From an uncultured Bacteroidales bacterium (GTDB lineage: Bacteria; Bacteroidota; Bacteroidia; Bacteroidales; Bacteroidaceae): a stretch of 64,000 bases of DNA. The first letter of the stretch is position 1. Each line of letters starts with the position of its first letter. The stretch lies in the NCBI GenBank assembly GCA_902776455.1, contig CACYQI010000006.1, forward strand, positions 1-64,000, given 5' to 3'. The translations under genes were made by a program, and so were the position numbers. Shown here piece after piece: positions 52,790-62,674 of the stretch. Below the pieces are notes generated by a model. That model ran no database searches, was not told the DNA's origin, and saw only the letters and a program-made list of their open reading frames with translations.

Positions 52790-52940
52790 TCTCCCCAGCA
52801 GAGTACAGACCCCACCCCTAACCCCTCCAAAGCCTCTCCTAAATCCTCCCCTAAAGGGAAGGACTTCTTGCGTCAAGTGCAACGCAGGTAACACAGACCC
52901 CACCCCTAACCCCTCCCCTTGGAGGGGAGGGGAAGGCCGC
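52790..52940. repeat. G-rich hairpin repeats
   Basis: CAGACCCCACCCCTAACCCC occurs twice and the CCCCTTGGAGGGGAGGGG palindrome once. No gene is present in 52691-53260. Confidence 0.85.
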
Positions 52941-52959
52941 TGAGAGACAACAATCTCCC

Positions 52960-53070
52960 ATAGTCTGCTACAATCTGCCTCAATCTGCCTCAATCTGCAA
53001 CAAATCTGCCACAGATATATCCTATTGTGCTTCAATGCAATAAGGTATATCTGTGGCAGATTGGCAGATT
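52960..53070. repeat. CAATCTGCCT array plus 20-bp hairpin
   Basis: Tandem CAATCTGCCT units are followed by arms AATCTGCCACAGATATATCC (53003-53022) and its inverse (53043-53062). Confidence 0.85.
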
Positions 53071-53141
53071 TTTTAGGAAAAATTCATTAGGATGCGTGCG
53101 CGCGCGTGAAGGGGTTTGAACGATGTAAAGCAGGCCAGAAA

Positions 53142-53250
53142 CTCACACTCTACGGAGGGTCGGTTCACACTCCGTGGAGCATCGGCTTACACTCCACGGA
53201 GAATCGGCCTACGCTCCACGGAGTATCGGCCTACGCTCCACGGAGCATCG
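53142..53250. repeat. 22-bp CTCCACGGAGC array
   Basis: Five units end 10 bp from the aroE stop codon. Confidence 0.9.
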
Positions 53251-53260
53251 CCCCGTCCCT

Positions 53261-54253
53261 TTACTCGTTCCAGAACTTCCAACTGGCTTCGGCTTGCAGG
53301 TGGAGCATCTCCAGGCCGTTCTTGCCCGTCGCTCCCTGCTCCCTGCCCCTTTTGAGGAAGAGCGTGTCCTCGGGATTATAGACACAGTCGAAGAGGAGGT
53401 GCTGCGGGGTGAGCAGCTCGTAGGGAATGGCCGGAGCAGCATCCACCTTTGGGAACATCCCGACGGGCGTGCAGTTGACGATGACAGTGTATTCCGCCAT
53501 CACCTCGGGCGTGAGGTCGGAGTAATTCAAGGGGACAAGGGGCAAGGGGCAAGGGGCAAGAGGATTGTTGGGGCAGGAAGTATTCTCTTGCTCCTTGCTC
53601 CTTGCTCCTTGCCCCCCGTTTCGGCTCACATATCTCCACTCTATTCCCAAACGCTTCAGTCCGACGCAGATGGCTTTGCTTGCGCCGCCGGTGCCGAGGA
53701 CGAGGGCTTTCTTGTGCCAGGGCTGCAAGAGCGGCTTGATGCTCTCCATGAAGCCGATGATGTCGCTGTTGAAGCCCTTAAGAGACCCTCCCCAGCCCTC
53801 CCTTAAAGGGAGGGAGCGATGCCCAGCCACGTCGCCTTTCTCCCTCCCTTTAAGGGAGGGCTGGGGTGGGTCTATCTTGATGACATTGACCGCCCCAATC
53901 TCGCGTGCCTCGTCGCTCAACTCATCGAGAAGAGGGATGACAGCCTGCTTGTGTGGAAGTGTCACGTTTAGTCCTTTGAGTTCTGGATTCTCGCGGAGAA
54001 CGTCAAATAGCATCGTCGCATCGGGTATCTCGAAGTTGAGGTATTGTGCGTCGATGCCTTCACGGGCGAACTTTTCCGTGAAGAAGCCTCTGCTGAAACT
54101 GTGTCCCAAGGGGAAACCTATAAGGCCGAACAGACCCCCCTCAAGACCCTCTCTAACTCCCCCTCTAGGGGGAGTGCTAGTAGAACTAGTAGAACTAGAA
54201 GTACTAGTAGAACTAGAAGCACTCAGCGCGGTAGCAAATTCTTCATTCTTCAT
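53261..54253 (-). CDS. aroE: Shikimate dehydrogenase with four repeat-derived inserts
   Basis: This is a 330-residue protein, against about 250 for Bacteroidales AroE. The core is intact: [64 protein letters not shown] and [17 protein letters not shown]. Extra peptides match intergenic repeats: an Ser/Thr stretch from CTAGTAGAA units plus a [11 protein letters not shown]-like piece at the N-terminus, [16 protein letters not shown] with [10 protein letters not shown] in the middle, and [10 protein letters not shown] with [11 protein letters not shown] later. A short REQGATG lies near the end. It reduces 3-dehydroshikimate with NADPH. The start lies in GAAGAAT heptamers and overlaps menG by 11 bp. 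Confidence 0.9.
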   Translation of the reverse strand: MKNEEFATALSASSSTSTSSSTSSTSTPPRGGVREGLEGGLFGLIGFPLGHSFSRGFFTEKFAREGIDAQYLNFEIPDATMLFDVLRENPELKGLNVTLPHKQAVIPLLDELSDEAREIGAVNVIKIDPPQPSLKGREKGDVAGHRSLPLREGWGGSLKGFNSDIIGFMESIKPLLQPWHKKALVLGTGGASKAICVGLKRLGIEWRYVSRNGGQGARSKEQENTSCPNNPLAPCPLPLVPLNYSDLTPEVMAEYTVIVNCTPVGMFPKVDAAPAIPYELLTPQHLLFDCVYNPEDTLFLKRGREQGATGKNGLEMLHLQAEASWKFWNE

Positions 54254-54962
54254 TCTTCATTTTCCTACATAAGTACATCGTGCTGATGCCGAAGGTGAAG
54301 CGTTTCCACAGCACCTCTGCGAAGCCGGCACGCTTTAGGATGCCTTCCATCTCTTCTGCCTGCGGGAAGGCTTCCATCGAAGCAGGCAGGTAAGTATAGG
54401 CGCTGTCGTCGTGGCTGATGATGCGTCCGAGCAGGGGCATCACGACGTGAGCGTAGAGCCAGAACAGTTGCTTCATTGGGAAGCGAGGCGGGGGCGTGAG
54501 TTCCACGATGAGCAGGTGTCCGCCGGGGCGCAGGACGCGCAGCATCTCGCGCAATCCCTTGTCGAGGTCCAGGAAGTTGCGCACGCCATAGGCCGACGTG
54601 ACGGCATCGAACGTTCCGTCGGGGAAGGAGAGCTTCATGCAGTCCTCTTTCTGGAAAGATATCGTGTCTTGCAGGCTTGCTTCCTTCACCTTCTCGCGCC
54701 CCACGGCCATCATACCTTCGCTAATGTCAGCCCCGATGATGTGTTGCGGCTTGATGCGGTCGGCCATGAGCAAAGCAAAGTCGCCCGTTCCTGTTGCGAT
54801 GTCGAGGATGTGCTGCGGCTTGTGTTTGCCGAGAGCATCCACGGCTGTGCGTCGCCAACGACGGTCGATGCCGAGCGACATCAAGTGGTTCAGCTTGTCG
54901 TAGGTCGGCGCGATGCGGTCGAACATCTGCCGAACACCCTGCTTGTTTAATTCATAATTCAT
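54243..54962 (-). CDS. menG: Demethylmenaquinone methyltransferase (UbiE/MenG)
   Basis: This is a 239-residue SAM-dependent methyltransferase ([52 protein letters not shown]). It performs the last step of menaquinone synthesis. The N-terminal MNYEL and the C-terminal MKNEE and stop are encoded by ATTCATA and GAAGAAT heptamers respectively, so repeats define both ends. It lies between purC and aroE. Confidence 0.9.
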   Translation of the reverse strand: MNYELNKQGVRQMFDRIAPTYDKLNHLMSLGIDRRWRRTAVDALGKHKPQHILDIATGTGDFALLMADRIKPQHIIGADISEGMMAVGREKVKEASLQDTISFQKEDCMKLSFPDGTFDAVTSAYGVRNFLDLDKGLREMLRVLRPGGHLLIVELTPPPRFPMKQLFWLYAHVVMPLLGRIISHDDSAYTYLPASMEAFPQAEEMEGILKRAGFAEVLWKRFTFGISTMYLCRKMKNEE

Positions 54963-55047
54963 AATTCACAATTCATAATTATTTCCTTCGCTAAGACTTA
55001 GGGCGTAGCCCAATTGTGAATTATGAATTATGAATTGTGAATTGAAT
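54953..55047. repeat. AATTCAT heptamer hairpin
   Basis: Arms of AATTCATAATTCATAATTCA type flank a loop with TTCCTTCGCTAAGACTTAGG. One arm contains the menG start, and the other contains the purC C-terminus and stop (LNSIHNS). Confidence 0.9.
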
Positions 55048-56041
55048 TCAGCCATTCCGTAACGTTCCTCTCGATGCGGCGGGCAAGGTCGCCTTCGCTG
55101 TCGGCAGGCACGAACTTCTGGCCCACGATGTGCTCGTAAAGCTCGATGTAGCGGTCGGCCACGCTCTGAGCGTACTCGTCGGTAATCTCCGGCATGACCT
55201 GTCCGGGCTGATTCATAAAGTTGTGCTCGATGAGCCACTGGCGCACGAACTCCTTCGACAGCTGTTTCTGCGGCTCGCCCTTCGCGAACTTCTCCTCGTA
55301 GCCGTCGGCATAGAAGTAGCGGCTGCTGTCGGGTGTGTGGATTTCGTCGATGAGGATGACCTTTCCGTCACGCTTGCCGAACTCGTACTTCGTATCGACG
55401 AGGATGAGACCCTTAGCGGCAGCAATCTCCGTACCGCGCTGGAAGAGGGCACGCGTGTAGCGGACCATCGTCTCCCAGTCTTCCTTGCTGACCAATCCCT
55501 GCTTGATAATCTCCTCGGCCGAAATGTTCTCGTCGTGTCCTTCCTCAGCCTTTGTGGTCGGCGTAATGATGGGTTCGGGGAACTTCTGGTTTTCCTTCAT
55601 GCCTTCCGGAAGCTTCACTCCGCAGAGTTCGCGGCAGCCGGCTTTGTACTCGCGCCAAGCTGAGCCAGTCAGGTAGCCGCGGATAATCATCTCCACGCGG
55701 AAGCCTTCTGCCTTGAGGCCTACCGTCACCATCGGGTCGGGCGTAGCGAGTTTCCAGTTAGGCACGATGTCGGCTGTGGCGTCGAGGAACGAAGCGGCGA
55801 TTTGGTTAAGCACCTGTCCCTTGAAGGGAATGCCTTTGGGCAGGATGACGTCGAAGGCCGAGATGCGGTCCGTAGCGACCATCACCATGAGATCGTCGTT
55901 GATGTTATAGACGTCGCGCACTTTGCCGTGATACACACTCACCTGTCCGGGCAGGTGGAAGTCAGTTCTTGTAAGGGACCCTCCCCCTTTCCCCTCCCTT
56001 GCAGGGCGGGGAGTAGTTACTTGTGAAGATGGATTGCTCAT
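55028..56041 (-). CDS. purC: Phosphoribosylaminoimidazole-succinocarboxamide synthase
   Basis: This is a 337-residue protein. Core motifs include [38 protein letters not shown] and [13 protein letters not shown]. It joins CAIR and aspartate in purine synthesis. Residues about 5-22 ([18 protein letters not shown]) replace the short usual N-terminus and are encoded by a G-rich hairpin (55975-56022). The last residues (SIHNS) and the stop come from the AATTCAT heptamer. It lies between phoH and menG. Confidence 0.95.
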   Translation of the reverse strand: MSNPSSQVTTPRPAREGKGGGSLTRTDFHLPGQVSVYHGKVRDVYNINDDLMVMVATDRISAFDVILPKGIPFKGQVLNQIAASFLDATADIVPNWKLATPDPMVTVGLKAEGFRVEMIIRGYLTGSAWREYKAGCRELCGVKLPEGMKENQKFPEPIITPTTKAEEGHDENISAEEIIKQGLVSKEDWETMVRYTRALFQRGTEIAAAKGLILVDTKYEFGKRDGKVILIDEIHTPDSSRYFYADGYEEKFAKGEPQKQLSKEFVRQWLIEHNFMNQPGQVMPEITDEYAQSVADRYIELYEHIVGQKFVPADSEGDLARRIERNVTEWLNSIHNS

Positions 56042-56140
56042 TATAAATAAGGTAAAAAGTTAAGTGTGTTATCTTGTTCTGTACTTGATTCCCAAAAGGT
56101 ACTTACTCCCCGCCCTGCAAGGGAGGGGCAGGGGGGAGGG
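55975..56140. repeat. Inverted G-rich repeat pair between purC and phoH
   Basis: CCTCCCTTGCAGGGCGGGGA (55995 area) and its inverse at 56103-56135 flank the purC start and the phoH stop. The first copy is read as purC N-terminus and the second as phoH C-terminus (PAPPLQGGE). Confidence 0.9.
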
Positions 56141-57065
56141 TCTTTTCGTAGGCTTCCACGATGCGGGTCACGAGCTTATGGCGCACGATGTCCTTCTTTG
56201 TCAGCTCGATGAAGCCGATGCCTTTGACGTCGCGAAGGATGCCGAGCGCCTCGATGAGTCCGGAGCGGACGCTGTGGGGGAGGTCGATCTGCGTAGTGTC
56301 TCCCGTCACTATCATCTTGGTGTTCATGCCCATGCGGGTGAGGAACATCTTCAACTGAGCGCTGGTCGTGTTCTGCGCCTCGTCGAGGATGACGACGGCG
56401 TCGCTCAGCGTACGGCCTCGCATGAAGGCCAGCGGCGCAATCTGAATGATGTTCTGTTCCATCATTTCGCGCAGCTTCTGCGTCGGAATCATGTCCTCCA
56501 GGGCATCATACAGCGGCTGAAGGTAGGGGTCTATCTTCTCCTTCATGTCGCCCGGCAGGAAGCCGAGTTTCTCGCCGGCTTCTACTGCGGGGCGCGACAG
56601 CACGATGCGCCTTATCTCCTTGTTCTTGAGGGCGCGCACGGCGAGGGCAATGCTGGTGTACGTCTTGCCTGAGCCTGCGGGGCCGGTGGCAAAGACGAGG
56701 TCGTTCTCCTGGTACGCTTTGACGAGCGCCTGCTGGTTCGTGGTGCGGGCACAAATCGGGCGGCCCGTGACGCTATAGACAATGACGCCTTCCACGCCGT
56801 CGCGCTCCGAGCGTTCGCCCCGCGTGATGTGGAGCAACTCTTCTTCAGTCAGACTGTTGTACTTGAGGATGTGCTTCTGCAGTTTCTCTATGATTTCTTC
56901 GAAGGCACACATCTCCAGCTCGTCGCCAATGACGTGGATGACGTTGCCGCGCGCCACGATGCGGAGCTTCGGATAGAGTGCCTTCAGCATCTGCATGTTG
57001 GCATTCTGAACGCCATACAGCAGCAAGGGGTCGATGTCCTCGATGAGGATGTGCTTTTCTATCAT
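56103..57065 (-). CDS. PhoH-family ATPase
   Basis: This is a 320-residue protein. An N-terminal KH-like region is followed by the PhoH ATPase with Walker A GPAGSGKTY (about 128), Walker B VVILDEAQN and TGDTTQIDLP. PhoH proteins are linked to RNA metabolism. The last residues (TLPPAPPLQGGE) and the TAA stop are encoded by the G-rich repeat. It is the first gene of the phoH-purC-menG-aroE group; a -7 box (TACTTTTG) lies at 57084-57091. Confidence 0.9.
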   Translation of the reverse strand: MIEKHILIEDIDPLLLYGVQNANMQMLKALYPKLRIVARGNVIHVIGDELEMCAFEEIIEKLQKHILKYNSLTEEELLHITRGERSERDGVEGVIVYSVTGRPICARTTNQQALVKAYQENDLVFATGPAGSGKTYTSIALAVRALKNKEIRRIVLSRPAVEAGEKLGFLPGDMKEKIDPYLQPLYDALEDMIPTQKLREMMEQNIIQIAPLAFMRGRTLSDAVVILDEAQNTTSAQLKMFLTRMGMNTKMIVTGDTTQIDLPHSVRSGLIEALGILRDVKGIGFIELTKKDIVRHKLVTRIVEAYEKTLPPAPPLQGGE

Positions 57066-57083
57066 TCGTCAGGATTTTAAGTG

Positions 57084-57091
57084 CAAAAGTA
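57084..57091 (-). promoter_or_regulatory. -7 box of the phoH-purC-menG-aroE group
   Basis: TACTTTTG on the minus strand, 18 bp before the phoH ATG; no clear -33 element. Confidence 0.45.
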
Positions 57092-57180
57092 AGAAAAAGA
57101 TTAGAGATTAAGGATTAGAGATTAAAGATATTTCGTTATTATGATAATTTTTCACTTTTCACTTTTCACTTTTCACTTTT
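57092..57180. repeat. GATTAGA and TTTTCAC heptamer arrays
   Basis: GATTAGAGATTAAGGATTAG-type heptamers are followed by about four TTTTCAC heptamers. Confidence 0.8.
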
Positions 57181-57186
57181 TTGTTG

Positions 57187-57194
57187 TACATTTG
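57187..57194 (+). promoter_or_regulatory. -7 box of the DUF5715 gene
   Basis: TACATTTG, 14 bp before the ATG, implying a very short leader. Confidence 0.45.
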
Positions 57195-57208
57195 TACAGC
57201 AAAAAGCA

Positions 57209-58042
57209 ATGAGAAGACTAAAGAAGAAGATATTCCTTGGCCTGTTCGGTGGGACGGTAGCCCTGCTCGGATTGGTGCGTCTCGCCTTTCCCGAAGTGAC
57301 GGGTGGCGAAGAGGCTGAACCGACGCTCCCTGTAGAGGAGCCAGTACCACCACGGGAAAACTCCAGTACTCCCACGGGAAAACTCCAGTACTCCCACGGT
57401 GGTACTGGCGACACAGCACGTTGTGTGAAATTCCCCTCGCTGGAGCAGGACTCGGCGGGCAACGTCAAGTGGCATCCCGTCCGCAGCGTCCCGTCGTATG
57501 CCGAGTGCTTTCCCGACGTGCAGGACGTGCAGATCGTGGCCGCCCGGAAGTGGGGCGTGCGTCCCGTCCGCGACCGTCAGGAGGCTGAGCACCGCAGAAG
57601 AGAGCTTGTCTATGTGGGAGCCTGCCCCTTCTTCTGCATCGACAGCGGCATGACGCACAGCATTCCCTACCTCGTTCCGCGTGCCTCGGAGCTTCTCACG
57701 GCCATCGGCCGCAGCTATCTCGACAGCCTATATGTAAAAGGTATCCCTTTGCATCGCATCATCGTCTCGAGCGTCCTGCGGACAGAAGACGACGTCAACC
57801 GCCTCAAACAGCGTAACGGCAACGCTTCCGAACAGAGCTGCCATCGCTTCGGCACCACGTTCGACATCTGCTATAACCGCTATTCCACCGTCTCTCCGCC
57901 GGGCGAACCCGAGCGTCGGACTGTGCAGAACGACACCCTGAAGTGGGTGCTTTCCGAAGTGCTTCGCGACATTCGCGAGCAGGGACGCTGCTACATCAAG
58001 TACGAAAGGAAGCAGGGCTGCTTCCACATTACCGTGCGATAG
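57209..58042 (+). CDS. DUF5715-like periplasmic protein with M15-peptidase-like motif
   Basis: This is a 277-residue protein anchored by one helix (about 8-27). The conserved region has S-x-H-x-x-G-x-x-x-D (SCHRFGTTFD, His212 and Asp219) and a late His (CFHITV, His273). These match the zinc ligands of M15/VanY-type D,D-peptidases, so peptidoglycan cleavage is possible (inference). Residues about 43-69 (PPRENSSTPTGKLQYSHGGT) are encoded by the CCAGTACTCCCACGG repeat found between genes at 9168 and 15657. Confidence 0.75.
   Translation: MRRLKKKIFLGLFGGTVALLGLVRLAFPEVTGGEEAEPTLPVEEPVPPRENSSTPTGKLQYSHGGTGDTARCVKFPSLEQDSAGNVKWHPVRSVPSYAECFPDVQDVQIVAARKWGVRPVRDRQEAEHRRRELVYVGACPFFCIDSGMTHSIPYLVPRASELLTAIGRSYLDSLYVKGIPLHRIIVSSVLRTEDDVNRLKQRNGNASEQSCHRFGTTFDICYNRYSTVSPPGEPERRTVQNDTLKWVLSEVLRDIREQGRCYIKYERKQGCFHITVR
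57338..57416 (+). repeat. CCAGTACTCCCACGG repeat inside the DUF5715 gene
   Basis: Two CTCCAGTACTCCCACGG-type units end in a palindromic CCCACGGTGGTACTGG. The relation to the intergenic copies at 9168 and 15657 is clear from shared words and layout. Confidence 0.8.
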
Positions 58043-58146
58043 TTAAAAAAAGTTACTGTTGCTTTGCCCGATTAAACTTCTCGACCGTTCCGATGGTCAA
58101 AGGAGTGTGACAGTTAACAAACAACAATAACTAAAATTAAAGCAAA

Positions 58147-58716
58147 ATGAGAAAATCAATCATCATGGCAGTTCTGGTCCTCATGGGCAGCGCTGCCGTT
58201 AGCGCCCAAGAGCGCATGAGCATGGAAGAACGTCAGAAAGCAATCGCCGAACGCATCGAGCAGACAGCCACCCGCTTGGCGAAGGACTTCAACCTCAAGG
58301 ACGACTCGCAGAAGTCCTTTGTAGAAACCTACACAGCCTACCAGAAGGAGATGTTCGCCACCAACCAGATTCAAGGCCAGCGCCCTGAGCGTGCCGGCCA
58401 AGGCGACGAGAAGAAAGAGCTGACCGAGGAAGAGGCAACAGCCAAGATCAAGGAGAACTTCGACCGTCAGGAACAGCAGATAGCAACGATGCAGAAGCGT
58501 CTGGAAGTGCAGAAGAAGTATGCCGAAGAGTTCTCGAAAGTGCTTACTCCCCAGCAGGTGCTGAAGGTGCTCACTCCCCAACGTGGCGGAAACGGTCGCG
58601 GCCAAGGGCAGCAGCGCGGCCAGGGCAACGGTGAACGTCGCGGCGGCTTCGGCGAAGGCGGTCCGCGTGGCGGCTTCGGAGGAGGCCCCCGAGGTGGCTT
58701 CGGAGGTGGGTTCTAA
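58147..58716 (+). CDS. Spy/CpxP-like periplasmic protein with Gly-Arg-rich tail
   Basis: This is a 189-residue exported protein (signal peptide about 1-20, ending VSAQ). The body is helical and charged (MEERQKAIAERIEQTATRLA, FSKVLTPQQVLKVL), with LTPQQ resembling the LTxxQ of Spy/CpxP chaperones. The last 45 residues are RGG/GGF repeats (RGGFGEGGPRGGFGGG). It may be an envelope-stress chaperone; this is inferred from composition and one motif. Confidence 0.7.
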   Translation: MRKSIIMAVLVLMGSAAVSAQERMSMEERQKAIAERIEQTATRLAKDFNLKDDSQKSFVETYTAYQKEMFATNQIQGQRPERAGQGDEKKELTEEEATAKIKENFDRQEQQIATMQKRLEVQKKYAEEFSKVLTPQQVLKVLTPQRGGNGRGQGQQRGQGNGERRGGFGEGGPRGGFGGGPRGGFGGGF

Positions 58717-58732
58717 CTTTGAGGTTAGGAGC

Positions 58733-58812
58733 AAGGAGCAAGGGGCAAGGGGCAAGAGAATACCAACGCCACAGCTATCCTCTTGCCCCTTGCCCCTTGC
58801 TCCTTGCTCCAA
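58733..58812. repeat. GGGCAAG heptamer hairpin without gene
   Basis: GGAGCAAGGGGCAAGG-type arms (58733-58761) and their inverse (58781-58812) enclose a loop of about 20 bp. Confidence 0.9.
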
Positions 58813-58836
58813 ATATCCCGAACAAACAAAGAAAAA

Positions 58837-58868
58837 GGTCCAAAGTCTTGCCGCTTTGGACTTTTTTT
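58837..58868 (+). terminator. Terminator of the Spy-like gene
   Basis: GTCCAAAG...CTTTGGAC stem followed by TTTTTTT. Confidence 0.8.
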
Positions 58869-58878
58869 CGTAAGTTTG
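58848..58878 (+). promoter_or_regulatory. Promoter of the carboxynorspermidine dehydrogenase gene
   Basis: TTG (58848-58850), 20 bp, TAAGTTTG (58871-58878). It overlaps the terminator stem. Confidence 0.55.
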
Positions 58879-58905
58879 CATTCGCTAACTAAACTAATAA
58901 TCACT

Positions 58906-60181
<1,276 letters not shown>

Positions 60182-60183
<2 letters not shown>

Positions 60184-60681
60184 GAGCAAGGGGCAAGGGG
60201 CAAGGAGCAAGAGGAATGCAATTAGTCTGTGAATTATCATTATGAACGATTTCTTTTATAGAAAACTTAATGTTTATCAACAGTCTTTGCTTCAGGTAAA
60301 GAGCATATATGCGCTTATCCATAAGTTCCCTGCACATGAGCAACATGCCTTGGCCGACCAGTTACGAAGGGCTGTCATCTCCATTCCTTCAAATATAGCA
60401 GAAGGCATGGGAAGGAGTTCTATAAGAGAGAGGATTCACTTCTTAGAGATTGCAAACGGTTCTCTTACAGAAACAATGTGCCAGCTTGAGATTGCCCACC
60501 TCCTTGCCTACATCTCCGACGAGGAGTTAGAAACCAATGAAACCAATATGGTCAGTTTATCACACTTATTAAGTGGATTAAAGAAATCATTAGAAGAAAA
60601 AATTAAATAGTAATAATTATTAGGCAAAGATTAAGGATAGAGAGCAAAACTCTTGCTCCTTGCCCCTTGCTCCTTGCCCCC
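60182..60681. repeat. Inverted GGGCAAG arms flanking the S23 gene
   Basis: The left arm (60182-60214, AGGAGCAAGGGGCAAGG...) and the right arm (60648-60681, CTCTTGCTCCTTGCCCC...) are inverted copies of the same heptamer family. They enclose the S23 gene, like terminal inverted repeats. Confidence 0.85.
60242..60610 (+). CDS. Four-helix-bundle protein of the S23/23S rRNA IVP family
   Basis: This is a 122-residue protein with the conserved pattern [58 protein letters not shown]. This family is known from 23S rRNA intervening sequences and resembles the Avd accessory protein of diversity-generating retroelements. Here no rRNA or reverse transcriptase is nearby. It sits between inverted GGGCAAG heptamer arms, so it may belong to that element. 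It could bind nucleic acid as a pentamer, as family structures suggest. Confidence 0.85.
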   Translation: MNDFFYRKLNVYQQSLLQVKSIYALIHKFPAHEQHALADQLRRAVISIPSNIAEGMGRSSIRERIHFLEIANGSLTETMCQLEIAHLLAYISDEELETNETNMVSLSHLLSGLKKSLEEKIK

Positions 60682-60696
60682 AAAAGACTCAAAACT

Positions 60697-61725
60697 ATGG
60701 CAAAGAAAGAAAATGAAACTGGTGCTTCTGTGCAGAGCGAGAAGCTGAAGGCGCTGCAGGCGGCTATGGCGAAGATAGAGAAGGACTTCGGCAAGGGGTC
60801 GATCATGAAGCTTGGCGAGGAGAAGATCGATAACATAAAGGTCATCCCGACGGGTTCTATCGGGCTGGACTACGCGTTGGGCGTGGGCGGATACCCGAGG
60901 GGAAGAATCGTCGAGATATACGGCCCCGAGTCGTCCGGCAAGACGACGCTGGCCATTCATGCCATTGCGGAAGCCCAGAAGCAAGGCGGCATCGCTGCCT
61001 TCATCGATGCCGAACATGCCTTCGACCGCTTCTATGCTGCCAACCTCGGCGTGAATGTCGATGAACTTCTTATCTCTCAGCCCGATAACGGCGAACAGGC
61101 TCTCGACATCGCCGACCAGCTGATTCGGAGCGCAGCCGTCGATATCATCGTCATCGACTCTGTGGCTGCCCTCACGCCCAAAGCGGAGATCGAGGGCGAC
61201 ATGGGCGACAACAAGGTCGGCCTGCAAGCCCGCCTGATGAGCCAAGCCCTGCGAAAGCTCACCTCCACCATCAGCAAGACGAACACCACCTGCATCTTCA
61301 TCAACCAGTTGCGCGAGAAGATAGGCGTCATGTTCGGTAATCCGGAGACCACCACGGGCGGCAACGCCTTGAAGTTCTACGCTTCGGTGCGCCTCGACAT
61401 CCGCAAGTCGTCGCCCATCAAGGACGGCGACGAAGTGGTGGGCAACGAGGTGAAAGTGAAGGTGGTGAAGAACAAAGTGGCGCCTCCCTTCCGCCGTGCC
61501 GAGTTCGAAGTCATGTATGGCGAAGGCATCAGCCGTGTGGGCGAGGTCGTTGACCTTGGCGTCAACTTCGGCATCCTCGAGAAGAGCGGTTCGTGGTACA
61601 GCTATGGAGGCTCGAAGCTCGGCCAGGGCAAGGAGGCCACGAAGGCAGTCCTGCGCGACAACCCGGAACTCCAGGAAGAGGTGACAGCCAAGATCTACGA
61701 GGCCATGAAAGCAGGCAAAGCCTGA
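60697..61725 (+). CDS. recA: Recombinase RecA
   Basis: This is a 342-residue protein. The N-terminal helix ([20 protein letters not shown]), Walker [10 protein letters not shown] (about 77-85) and the segment [20 protein letters not shown] are typical, as are loops such as [20 protein letters not shown]. It drives homologous recombination and SOS induction. ATG 60697 is chosen; the in-frame extension upstream ([10 protein letters not shown]) is repeat-derived. It starts 15 bp after the right S23 arm. Confidence 0.98.
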   Translation: MAKKENETGASVQSEKLKALQAAMAKIEKDFGKGSIMKLGEEKIDNIKVIPTGSIGLDYALGVGGYPRGRIVEIYGPESSGKTTLAIHAIAEAQKQGGIAAFIDAEHAFDRFYAANLGVNVDELLISQPDNGEQALDIADQLIRSAAVDIIVIDSVAALTPKAEIEGDMGDNKVGLQARLMSQALRKLTSTISKTNTTCIFINQLREKIGVMFGNPETTTGGNALKFYASVRLDIRKSSPIKDGDEVVGNEVKVKVVKNKVAPPFRRAEFEVMYGEGISRVGEVVDLGVNFGILEKSGSWYSYGGSKLGQGKEATKAVLRDNPELQEEVTAKIYEAMKAGKA

Positions 61726-61757
61726 CCTGCGGGCAAGGTGAAAGACCAACAAGACAT

Positions 61758-61797
61758 GCGGCGGCACATCGTTCGGAGCGGTGTGTCGCCGCTTGTT
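61758..61797 (+). terminator. Hairpin after recA
   Basis: GCGGCGGCACA/TGTGTCGCCGC stem with TTGTTCT after it, 33 bp past the stop. Part of the stem recurs at 62211. Confidence 0.55.
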
Positions 61798-62510
61798 CTG
61801 GCGGATTTGCAATCCGCTAGAATGGAGATTAGGCATTTGTAATGCCGAGATTTGGCGAAGTCTGGATTGCAAATCCCGATACTCCATACGGTCGGATTGC
61901 AAATCCGCCCGAACATGGCGCCAAATCATCATCGGCCTGGAATAGGATTCCTTTGTTACTGTCTTGGGAAAAGCACCGAAGGTGCGAAAGAACACAGACG
62001 GGGGTGCAAACCCCCGGTACAGGTTCGTCAAACAACAGTAAGCCCTGAAAGGGCGACAGATTATGGTGTTTGTTTAATGTCCAGTTGCATCTGTCTCTGT
62101 CGCCCTTTCGGGGCTTCTTTTGTTGTTGCGTTCCTACCGGGGGTTTGCACCCCCGTCTGTGCTCTGTCGTCTCTTCGAGACTTTGGGCAAGTCCCTATAA
62201 GTTGCTTTTCGTTCGGAGCGGTGTGTCGCCCTTCTTTTGTTGTTGCGTTGTCCGACGCTGCCTGCTGTGTTCGTTGCTCCTACATGTAAGAGCAATTGCT
62301 CCTACATGAAGGAGCGATTGCTTCTACATGAAGGAGCAAGCAACTCTCCCTGCCGTCTTGGCTAAAGTCTCGAAGAGACGACAGACCACAGACGTGGCGC
62401 AAGCCCTCGGTAGTAGTGCGAAACAAATGCATGTTCCTTGCCGGGGGTTGACACCCCCGTCTGTGATCTCTCGCGCCTTCGGCGCTTATTTGGCGGACAA
62501 CATTGGTTAA
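61795..62510. repeat. Composite repeat block after recA
   Basis: It contains GGCGGATTTGCAATCCGC hairpins, GGGGGTGCAAACCCCCGG and its inverse, GCCCTGAAAGGGCGAC / GTCGCCCTTTCGGGGC, and CTACATGTAAGAGCAATTGC repeats. No gene is seen from 61726 to 62674. Confidence 0.85.
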
Positions 62511-62570
62511 ATTTCCTTATCATCCAGCAGAAAAAGGGTAGGGAAGGCGGTAGAATTGACCGAAAAACCG

Positions 62571-62578
62571 TATTTTTG
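62571..62578 (+). promoter_or_regulatory. -7 box of the last gene
   Basis: TATTTTTG, about 97 bp before the ATG at 62675. A 13-bp tandem repeat (ACACGTTAAACAG) lies between. Confidence 0.4.
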
Positions 62579-62674
62579 TGCAAATTTTTGCTTCCGGGGT
62601 TAATTTTTTCTGCCTTTGAGGGGTATTATAAGCAAAAGACACACGTTAAACAGACACGTTAAACAGACAAAGAC

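Noticed and set aside
60242-60610. Avd component of a diversity-generating retroelement
   Set aside because: No reverse transcriptase, template or variable repeat is in the window.
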